From Closterium sp. Naga37s-1 (Eukaryota; Streptophyta; Zygnematophyceae; Desmidiales; Closteriaceae): a stretch of DNA of 64,000 bases. This document shows, one piece after another, positions 1-10,600 of this stretch. The DNA lies in assembly GCA_947471745.1 (NCBI GenBank), contig CANJKZ010000262.1, positions 1,248,501-1,312,500 of the forward strand, written 5' to 3'. A program made the position numbers and the translations under genes. The notes beneath the pieces are model-generated. The model did not search any database, was not told where the DNA came from, and saw nothing but the letters and a program-made list of their open reading frames with translations. How positions within the stretch are numbered: position 1 is the stretch's first letter; every line of letters begins with the position of its first letter.

Positions 1-3000
1 ATCATCTTCAGCAACATTCAACTTACAAGAACCTGCTCCTATGGACCTGGACGTGATGGAGAAAGGCAAGAAACCTGTGAAGACAGATGTCGTTTGCTTC
101 AAGTGCGGCAAGAAAGGTCATGTGTGGAGGTTCTGCCGCGAACGCTCCAACCGACCACCGTTGCTTCCAACACCAAAAAACAGTCACCGCCAGTAAGCTT
201 GGGGCAACTTTCTGGCAACTTGCAGAGCCCTTCCATCATCTCTCTTGAAAACACCATCCCATCTAACCCTCTTCTCCTTTCCATAAGCATACGGAACCGT
301 ACCTTCAAGGCCATGATTGATAGCGGAGCTTCTTCCAACTTCATCTCATCAAACCTTGTCTCTGAATTATCTCTTCCTATCCAGCAAGATTCCCATTTTC
401 AAACAGTGCAGATGGCGAACGGAGCTTCTATCACGTGTGGCCCAACCCCTTTCCCAATCAGCTGCACCATGGGCTCATACAAAGACAAGCTCCAGTTCCA
501 GCAAGTACCTTTGGGAGAGCATCATCTAATCCTCGGGCGTGACTGGCTATCATCCAAGAACCCACGGATTGATTGGACTGCTGGAACAGTAACCATCGTG
601 CACAGTGGAGCTGAAATCACTCTTCCTACCATCCCTTCCTCCTCTTCCTCACCCAGCTGCAGTGTGATTTCAGTGAGACAGCTGAAGAAGCTTTCCAAAG
701 ACCCTCAGGCTCAATTCTTCGTTTGCTTGCTGCAACAAACCTCAAAAACCCCTTCAGCCCCTTCTTCTCCTAATCCTAATCCTCCTGCAGAAATTCAGAA
801 AGTCCTCACTGATTTTCAAGATGTGTTTCCTTCAGACCTCCCAGCAGGACTTCCTCCCAAGCGCTCAGTGGATCACCGGATCGTGCTACAACCTGGATCC
901 GAACCTCCTGTTCTTGCTACCTACCGCATGAGCGCTGCTGAACTGAAGGAAGTCCAAGCTCAACTAGAGGAGCTCCTTGAAAAAGGCTTCATTCGTGTCA
1001 GCTCTTCCCCCTATGCAGCCCCTATCCTCTTCGTGAAGAAGAAAGATGGATCTCTTCGCATGTGTATAGACTACCGCGCCCTCAACAAACTCACTATCAA
1101 GAACCGATACCCGCTGCCGCGAGTGGACGAACTCTTTGAGCAACTCGGCGAGGCCAAAATTTTCAGCAAGCTTGACCTTCGAAGCGGTTACCACCAGGTC
1201 CGCGTTGCTGAAGAAGACATCGAGAAAACAGCATTCCGAACCCGGTATGGGCATTTTGAATTCCTTGTACTTCCCTTTGGACTCACAAATGCCCCTGCCA
1301 CCTTCATGTGCTTGATGCACAACATCTTTCGTGACTTCCTTGATCGGTTTGTCATTGTTTTCATTGATGACATTCTGATTTTCAGCAAGTCATTGAAAGA
1401 ACACTCTGAGCACCTACGCCAGGTACTCACGAAGCTTCGCGAACACCGGCTTTTTGCAAAAGAGAGCAAGTGTGAATTCGCAAAAGCCTCCATTCCTTTC
1501 CTCGGTCATATCATCTCTCATAATCAACTCTCTATGGACCCCACCAAGATTCAGGTCGTTGAGAACTGGCAGCAGCCCACTTGCATCAAGGACCTTCAAG
1601 CCTTCCTTGGCCTTGCCAACTACTACAGAAAATTCATCAACCATTTTGCTGCCATCACCTCACCCCTCTCTAACCTCCTTCGCAAGCAGCAGCCTTTTCA
1701 TTGGGGACCTGAACAGGAAGAAGCCTTCACCACCATCAAACATGCTCTTACCTCTTCTCCCACCCTAGTCCTACCCGACCCCTCCCTTCCTTATGTCATA
1801 TGGACAGATGCATCTCAAGTTGCTACAGGTGCAATCTTGTGTCAAGACCAAGGACATGGCCTTCAGCCCATCGCCTTTGACTCACGGAAGCTGAAACCAG
1901 CCGAGTGCAACTACGCTACTCATGACCGAGAAGCGTTGGCCATTGTCAATGCTATCAAGAAGTGGCGCTGCTACGTTCACATGCAGCCGGTAACGGTCTT
2001 GACGGACCATTGCACTCTGCAGCACTTGAAGACGCAACCTCATCTCACACCACGGCAGGCAAGATGGATGGAATTTCTTGAGCAGTACGTTCCAGAGCTG
2101 AAAATTGAGTATCGTGCTGGCCGTACAAACCCTGCCGATGTACTCTCTCGTCCCCCAACCTCTCAGCTTGCTGTAATCGGCAGCGTGACATGGGACCCAG
2201 ACTTCACCAAGAAATTCTCCAAGGGATACCGCCATGATAACTTTTACCTCCATTCTGTCCCTTCCGACAAAGCATACTATTTTGACCCTCCCTTCTGGTA
2301 CAAAGCAGATTCTCACACTATATGCGTCCCCTCTGACCGTAAACTCCGTCTCCTCCTCCTACGCGAGCATCACGACCAGAATTCACACTTCGGAGTGGAC
2401 AAAACCGTGGCTGCAATCACATCAAACTTTTTCTGGCCTAACATCTACCGTGATGTCCGCTCCTACGTGCGCAGCTGCCATACCTGTCAGTGCAACAAAG
2501 CTCGCAATTCCCCTCCCTATGGCCTCCTACATCCCCTGGAAATTCCAGAGACACCATGGAGCCATGTCACCCTTGATTTCATCACTGATTTGCCTCTCAC
2601 TGCTGCCCATCACAACGCCATTCTCACTGTGGTTGACAAACTCACAAAGATGGCCCATTTCATTCCCACTTCCACTACTGCCACTGCCCAAGACGTTGCT
2701 GAACGCTTCTTCACAGAAATAGTACGTCTTCACGGTATTCCCTCTGTCCTTATCTCCGACCGTGACTCCCGTTTCGTTGGCAGATTCTGGCAGGCCCTTT
2801 TCAACAGGATGGGTACCAAGATTCGCCTCTCAACTGCCTACCACCCTCAGTCTGATGGGCAGACCGAGAGAATGAATCGAACGCTGGAAGATGGCTTGCG
2901 TGCATGTGTCAACGCTCGCCAGAACGATTGGGACACCCACCTGCCAGAAATCGAGTTCTCCTACAACAACACCGTTAACCTTGCTACTGGACAGACCCCG

Positions 3001-4250
3001 TTCTACCTAGCTACTGGACAGAACCCTCGCACTCCTACCTCACTGGTTCACAGCCCCAAACGTGATACTGCAGCAACGACATTTCTGAAGGACAGAGAGA
3101 AAGCCATAGCAGCAGCACGCACCTCACTCTCCAGGGCACAGCAGCGCATGATTCACTATGCAGACCAGCACCGACGTGATATCCGCTTTCACGTAGGAGA
3201 CAGAGTGCTTCTCTCAACTACAAACCTGCCCCTACTCACTCAAGACCTCACCCGCAAGCTCGCACCTCGCTTCATTGGTCCCTTCACAATCACACAAGTC
3301 CTCTCTCCACTCACATACCGTCTGAAACTTCCTCCCCACATCAACATTCATCCAGTCTTCCATGTCCAGCTGCTACGCCCATATCATGATCCTCCAGCTC
3401 GTTTCCTCCCTACTTCTCAGCCATCTCGTCCTCCCATGTTCACTCCAAGCCCTGATTTGTTCGAAGTTGAGAAGATTCTTGCTCATGAAACAACGCCTAG
3501 TGGCAGGTACTTTCTGGTTAAGTGGCGTGAGCATGATGATGTAGAAAATCTCTGGATTCCAGAGAAGGACCTGCAGCATGCACAACGAGCTATCTCTGCC
3601 TACCTTGCATCTGCTGGTGCACCGAGGACGGTGCCCCTTAGAGGGGGGAGTAATGTTACAGGGCGAAGGCGAACTTGCCACAGGAAAGTTCGCTCACTAG
3701 CGAACTTGTAAACTTTCGCCAAAAACCCAACCTGAAATGTGAAATTCAAGGTTGGAACTCCCAACCTGAAATGTGCGCTTCGAGATTTCTCAAAGCACAC
3801 GTGAAACTCCAACCAGCAAAGCAGCAGAGAGAAGAAACCAGAGAAGCACTACGACAACAAGGCAAGAAGACAACGCATGCAACGGCAACTACTTTCCAGC
3901 ATTACAAGTCCCAAGCATTATCATCATGAAGACGAAGACCAAGTCAGCTAGTACCTTTCTAGATCTGTCTCATGATTGTATTTTGTATGTTTCTATATAA
4001 ACAGCTAGGATAGAGCATAGGCTTGTCATCATTGCTTGTACATATTCCGTTCCTTGCTGGTGACAGCAGAGAGAGGATCAATGGCGGCCTGAACGACCTT
4101 CTCAAGGCGCCGTAGTCATAGAAGTGTGTATAAGAGTAGCTGTTCATCCCTTGTATGCCATTCTTGCTTTCTGAAATTTACAGAATTTATGCTACTGAGT
4201 TTACCTTGTCATTTTAGACTCTCCAAGCTTTAGCCTTCAGAAACTAACAG
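1..4250 (+). mobile_element. Ty3/gypsy chromovirus, 3' part (5' end outside window)
   Basis: This is the right-hand part of an LTR retrotransposon of the Ty3/gypsy superfamily, chromovirus clade. In order: a CCHC zinc knuckle (about 95-140), an aspartic protease (DSGA, about 320), reverse transcriptase (about 950-1500, with FIDD at its active site), RNase H (about 1790-2130), integrase with an HHCC zinc finger and a D,D35E core (about 2350-2990), and a C-terminal chromodomain (about 3460-3590). A purine-rich tract (about 3640-3653) precedes the 3' LTR. The pol region is long and looks largely whole. The 5' LTR and most of gag lie outside the window, so LTR divergence and age cannot be judged. 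The element ends about 400 bp before the first channel gene, so it may lie in or near that promoter. Confidence 0.93.
3654..4250 (+). repeat. 3' LTR of the chromovirus (right end approximate)
   Basis: The LTR begins TGTTACAGGG directly after the polypurine tract. It contains a TATA-like CTATATAAAC near 3993, as expected for the U3 promoter. The right end is set near ...AACTAACA, but without the 5' LTR for comparison it could lie anywhere from about 4240 to 4320. Confidence 0.7.
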
Positions 4251-4674
4251 CCTAGAGCTGTTCCATCCTCGCATCGAATCTCTGTAGCTTGCAGGTGAAC
4301 AGCACTCACTGACAACGCAGCCACCATGTCAGCCATGTCAGGCATGGGAGCTAGGAGCATGAACAGACCAGCCATGTCTCCCAGCTCCTGTTCTGTAGCT
4401 CTGTCCGTGGCGAGGGTTTTCACATCCTGCATTCTTTCAGGTCGAAAGCATCAGCAGAACCTTAGTTGCTCCAAAGCGTTTATTAGTCATATAGCCTCGC
4501 AAAACCTTAGGCTGTTTCGATGTGTACCAGACTCGGCCATTCTGCAAGGGATAGACGAGCCGTGTTCGCGCATTGCGCGGCTTCGCTTAGGATTCATATA
4601 CTCGCGAGCCACGTCTACCACTTCGCTTAAACATCCGTTTTTGCAAATTGAGTCGTTCATATCTATTACCACCG
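4251..4674 (+). promoter_or_regulatory. Presumed promoter and 5' leader of channel gene 1
   Basis: About 420 bp lie between the chromovirus LTR and the first ATG of gene 1. I see no clear TATA box and no similarity to the upstream region of gene 2. A short open frame crosses the segment, but it has no recognisable content and overlaps the gene start out of frame. The assignment as promoter and leader rests on position only. Confidence 0.4.
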
Positions 4675-7600
4675 ATGGCGGAAGCGGTAGTAATTGCGCG
4701 GATGCGGAAGAAGGAAGCGGAGGAGCAGGCGTCGCTGACTCGCTCGCGCAGCCTGCTGGAGGACAAGTTCGGCGCGTATGAGCGAGCGAACCGTCAGATG
4801 TGGGCTCGCTCCTCGTCCTTCGCTGATAGTTCTGGTCCCGGGTTAGTTCTGGTCCCGGGTTAGTTCTAGATCATTCTGACTTGGCATCACACAGGCTCTT
4901 CGAATCGGTTCGACACTGGAGTTTTATAGACTTCAATTTTGCAAAACCGGGAATGTTATGTTTTCGGCCTGCATTGACATTGATATTGTCCGCAGAATGT
5001 CAATCAAAACTAGACGTGCTGTCTGTTGACGTTTCTAAGTATATACCACTTATTCTTTGATTTTTTCGTTTCTACTTTCCGTTCCCGTTTCCTGCTCTCA
5101 CCCTGTCACCAGCACTTCGCCTGACGCAAACGACGCGAAAATGTCGTCGCGAAGTCCTCTCGGCCAATCACCGCTTCATCCTCATGCCGTATCCAACTCG
5201 TCGCACGTTCACGGTGAGGAGGAAACGGATGCGGAGGAAGAAGCAAACAGAGGTGGATTCGGGAGCTACACGGAAAACAACCTGGCGGAGCAGAAGGAAG
5301 CAGACGCTTCGAGACAAACAGGCGATCTTCAGCGGAAAGGCGACGGCAATCAACAGATCGAAAGTAACAGCGGGGGAGAGAGACGTGTGGGGGATGGTGG
5401 AAGTATCGGGGAGGAGGCACGCCAAGATGATAGGAACGGCAAGTCGCAGGAGTGCTATGGGGGAGCATTTTGGCGAAAGAAAAGCGGTGACGCCTGGAAT
5501 GGCTTCGATTCCACCTTCCAGTGCTTGAAAAAGGGTTGGCCCTGGGGCGAATCGAGAGAAACTCGTAGGCATGGAGGAGATGGGGGTGATGGCGGTGAGG
5601 ACAGCGATGCGAAGGAGAGGGGATGCGAGGATGAGGTGTACGGCGCAGGGAGAGGCTCTGAGGAGGTCGAGCCTGGGACGCGCTTGCTGCTGCAGATGGA
5701 TTCGATACGGGAGGATGGCGATGACGAGGATGTGATACTGGCGAACGAGCTGGAGGAGATCGACAAGGAGGTCGTTCAAGGTGCGTGCTGATTGCACTGC
5801 GTTTCCCTGGCGAATGTGATAGCGCGTTCTGGCTGTATGCTCGAGCACTTTCCGAGTTGCCTCCCTATTATGAGCGCTTTTCGAGCTCTTTACCCGCTTT
5901 TCAACGACCTCCCCCTCCTCCCTGTTCCTTGCGTGCCATGTGTGCCTGCTTTGTGTGCCTTGTGTGGTTTCGTGGCCAATGTCCGTTGTCTCTGGGTCAT
6001 GCAGAGGTGTTCAATCGAGTCAGCCTGCTGCGCGACCAGGTGCAGCACTACCGCGCTTTGGGGGGCTTCGTGCTGCTGATGGCGGTGTTCGTGGCAATGG
6101 TGTATCTGCAGGCCGACTCCTCCCGCACCTACCAAGTCACCTCCGCCCACTCCGTCCTCATCCCCACTGTGAGCCCTCTCTCTCGCCCCCACCCCACCTT
6201 ATGTTCCTTTCTTGCTTCCACCACATCGACCCCTCTCTTTCCCCACATAGGCTATCGTGAGAAACCAAGGTCGCTGCTCACCACAGCATCTGTGGCTACC
6301 CCACCCTGCCGACTTCCATCCAGAACTTTGCACCAGATTCGTCCAATCGGTTTGCAGGAGCGACGGATCTCTACTCGTGGCTGAACAGCAGCATTATCGA
6401 GAAATTCTGGCAGGACCCGCCCTGCGGGGATGGCCTCTGCGACCAGCCACTTGAGTTCCCGGCGTTTGGGCGTTTCGGCTGTGAGGCGGACTGCGGCACG
6501 TTCCCGAACCTGACCTCCGTGTCGATCCATTTCACGACGTCCTTGTCGTCGGGGGAAGCCCTGGCGTCGTCCTCATGGAACCTGTGCATGCAGAGCCCCA
6601 TCTCTCTCTGCTGGCACGCCCTCCCCCAGCCCTTCCCCGCCCAGCACGCCCAGTTCTCCCTCGCCCTCGACATTCCCGACGGCCAATGGGCGCTTTTGAT
6701 TACTGCACCAATGGGCGGCGTGCAGGGGGTGCTGCAGGCGCAGAAGCCGGGGTTGGGGCATCTGAGTGGGGACGTGACGATGGGGTCGAGCAACAGTGTT
6801 ACGCTGGCTAGCTGGGGCGGATGCCTGGGAGGGGAGGGCTTGTCCGCGAGAGATTCGAATGCCACGCTGCTTCAAGACGGAGGAGATGTGTGCCGACAGG
6901 TGCGTGGCAGTGGCTGCGTGTACTGCTGACGGCTCGTGTGTGTGTGCGTGCGTGAGCGCGCATGCACGCATTCAACTGCGCCCATGCCCGCTTGTGCTGT
7001 GTGTGGTGTGCCCGACAGACTCAATCCACATGCCTTTTAGTCCGACCCCTTGCCCGTCCCAGGCCTGTGAGTCCGTGGCAATGTGTCTGAACGCTGCGTG
7101 TGGGCGGGAGGTGGCATCACGGGAGGTGGCGGGCGCATTTGTGGATTGCGTGAAGATCTGCCGAGCGTCGCCGTCCACCATCCTGCCATACGCCACCATG
7201 TCGTGCCTTCAGGTGAATACACCATTATTTGTTGAGTTCAGGTTTCTGCAATACCATGACACAGTACTTACGAATATTGACAACTATGGGAACCCACTGC
7301 TTTTCATGCGTAGCATAATGTGTCTGTATGCATGGCGGCTGAATAAACCCATTCCGCTTCCTCTCCCTCTGCTGCAGATCACTGCTGTCAAACCATCCCT
7401 CTTCCCCAATTCTCTCTGCACTGGTATGTGTTCCCTTACGACACTGGTGTGCACTGATGCTATTTTCCGTATTCGTTTGCTTGTGGTTCGTTCAACTCCA
7501 CGTAATAAATGTGCTCCTTAAAAGGAGAACCTTGCAATCTTATAGGTTGCAACGAGATGTGACCTGCTTCCCTGGTGTGTCTGTTCTTTTTTTGCCCGCC

Positions 7601-10600
7601 CCTATCCTGCTCGGCCCGATGCTTCCCAATCCCCGTTGCCCTCTTATTCTGGCAGCAAAGGATCGCCGGCAAACACAGGAGACAGTTGCACCGGCATCGC
7701 CTGGGCCACGAATGGCTGCTGCACCCACTGTGGATTCCGCACAGGCAGCTGCCATGAGTGCCGCACAGGCAGCTGCTGTGGGAGCGAATGCAGTTGGGGC
7801 GCGTTGGGATAGGAGCAGCATCAGCAACAGCAATGCAGCAGTGGCCGGTACCAACGCCAGTGACAACAGCACCAGTGCTGCCATTGCGGATTCAAGCTTC
7901 TTTCCCCCACCCGTCCTCCCTCCGGCTGCAGACATGCGTGAGTGAAGATGGTGAAGTTGAGAACGTGGGAGTTTAACCGTGTAATCATAATCACAGTATA
8001 CCACCAACTTCCCTCTGGCGTGCTGACACCTCTGGCCCACCGCCCCTCTTCCCTCCCTCTCTCTTGAAAAAAGAGCCCTTCTTGCCCCTCCCCACGCTCC
8101 TCCTCCCCTCTTCCTCACACCCTCCCAATAGAGGTTTATGCTCAACCTCCCCTCCCCTCCCGCCTCTCTTGCCCCCTCCCCCCATTTTCCCTCCCTACTT
8201 GCAGAGCTGCCACATCTATCAGAGGCGCCAAGGGCGTGGGAGCTGTTGGGGTCCACAGAGAAGCAGCGCCTGAGAGCGCTGCAGGTGGCGGTGTCCCGGG
8301 CCATCTACACCATGGTCAAGGACAGCTGCCTCGCCGGGCCCTACATGCTCGGCCTCTCCGTGCGCTACCGCCTGCGCCTCACCTCCTTCCTCTGCACGCT
8401 GCTGGGCGGGCCCGTGCTCGACCAGCCGTTGTGCCGGTTTGCGGATTCGTCGGGGCACCAGCTGCTGCGCGCACAGGAGCTGTTTGACCACCTGAAACAA
8501 GTGCACCGGGGCGTGTGAGTGCTGCTGACCTTGTCTCCACTGTGATTTCACTGTCCCATCCATCACTGCCATAGATTGTTCATGCACCATGTCCCCCCTG
8601 TCCCTCTCCTCCATCCCCTCCCCTGTCATGCCTCATGCCCCATATCCCGCCTGTTCCTTCCCTCCCCTGCCTGCCACTCCCTCCCCTGCACCTGCATGGC
8701 AGCAACGACAAGGCGGTGTCATCGCAGCAGCTGCGGCGCTTCATAGACATTCTCATTGCCGCCCTGCAGTCCGTCACCACCATGCCGCCCCAAGCATCTG
8801 CCGACCTCTCCTCCTTCTTCCACCGCTTTGAAGACGCCATCGTCAGCACCGACATCGCTGGCTGCTCCCAAGGTGCGCTACTGGCTTTGTGAGGGAGGGA
8901 GGGATGCACGAGAATCTGAAAAGGATCAAGTACTTCTTTACTCCTGGCTGTTTCTGGTCGCTGGTTCATGTTCTTCTTCCCTCCGTTTCTTGTCCCTCAA
9001 CCTGCCACCATGCTTCTCTGTGCTTCTCTTTTTTCTTCTCCTCTCCGGACGTGCAGGCGGCACGTGGCTGCAGTGGCGCGCGGGCGTGAAGCACAACACG
9101 ACCATCCATGTGGGCGACAAGGTCACCTGGGTGTGGGATGACGACCTCCCGCACTCCCTCAGAAGTGAGTTTGTTTTTGAGTCGCCTCAGGAAGGAGTGA
9201 CTTCGCCCTCTCTGCTTCACGGGGTTCTCTTGTTGCTCGCTGGTTCATCGTGTCGCTCATGAGTCGGCTGTTTTTTCTTACAAGAGCAAGCAAGGAAAGC
9301 GAAAGAGAGGGAGAGAGAGGAGGAGAGAGGAGCAGAGGGAGAAGGTATGGGACGTGCAAGGAACACGGCAAAACATCTCCTCATCCAAGCAGAGTGCTTG
9401 CTGTCACCATTGCTCCAACACGCTCCTCCCCTTCTCACCCTCCCGCCTCTGCTCTACCTTCGCCCCCGACCACGACAGTTGCGGGCATGGGTGACGCGCC
9501 CACGCCCTTCTTCCCGGGATTTGGAGGGCACCGCCTGGCGGTGTCTCGCCTCTTCCCCTGCTCGCCCATGACCATGGGGGTGGACGACGACTACGACGAC
9601 CCCGTGCCCTGTGTGCTGCGTGAGTGCTGCGTGAGTGCTGCGTGCTAAGTGAGTGCTGCGTCAGTGCTGCGTGAGTGCTGTGTGAGTGCTGCGAGAGTGC
9701 TGCGTGCTGCGTGAGTGCTGCGAGAGTGCTGCGTGCTGCGAGAGTGCTGCGTGCTGCGTGAGTGCTGCGTGCTGCGAGAGTGCTGCGTGCTGCGTGAGTG
9801 CTGCGTGCTGCGAGAGTGCTGCGTGCTGCGTGAGTGCTGCGTGCTGCGAGAGTGCTGCGTGCTGCGTGAGTGCTGCGTGCTGCGAGAGTGCTGCGTGCTG
9901 CGTGAGTGCTGCGTGCTGCGAGAGTGCTGCGTGCTGCGTGAGTGCTGCGTGCTGCGAGAGTGCTGCGTGCTGCGAGAGTGCTGCGTGCTGCGTGAGTGCT
10001 GCGTGCTGCGAGAGTGCTGCGTGCTGCGTGAGTGCTGCGTGCTGCGAGAGTGCTGCGTGCTGCGTGAGTGCTGCGTGCTGCGAGAGTGCTGCGTGCTGCG
10101 TGAGTGCTGCGTGCTGCGAGAGTGCTGCGTGCTGCGAGAGTGCTGCGTGCTGCGTGAGTGCTGCGTGCTGCGTGAGTGCTGCGTGCTGCGTGAGTGCTGC
10201 GTGCTGTGTGCTGTGTGCTACATGATTTACGTCACACCCCTCCCCTCCCTTCCCTGCATGCTGCTGAGTACGTCATGCGCTCTCATCCTCCACCCCCTAA
10301 CCCTCCCTCCTCATCCTCCTGGCGCTTTGCTTGCAGAGCTCCCAGGGGCCAGCAACGCCACATTCACATACACCAAGGTCTTCACCCAGCCGGGCACGTA
10401 CCACTATGAGAGTGGTGGGCAGGACACGGGTGAAGCGGCACCCTCCGTTTCCCCTGCTTCCTCTGCTGCCTCCACCATGGGTGCTCTCCTGCCGCCCGCC
10501 ATGTCTGGCATGGTCACTGTGCTCGTGCCGCCGCCCGAGGCCCCAGGTAGGCGTGCCTGCAAGCATTTGTTAAATTCTAAACTGCCACTTGCACCCATTC

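Noticed and set aside
4326-4781. 151-codon frame upstream of gene 1
   Set aside because: It overlaps exon 1 of gene 1 out of frame, and its sequence has no counterpart upstream of gene 2.
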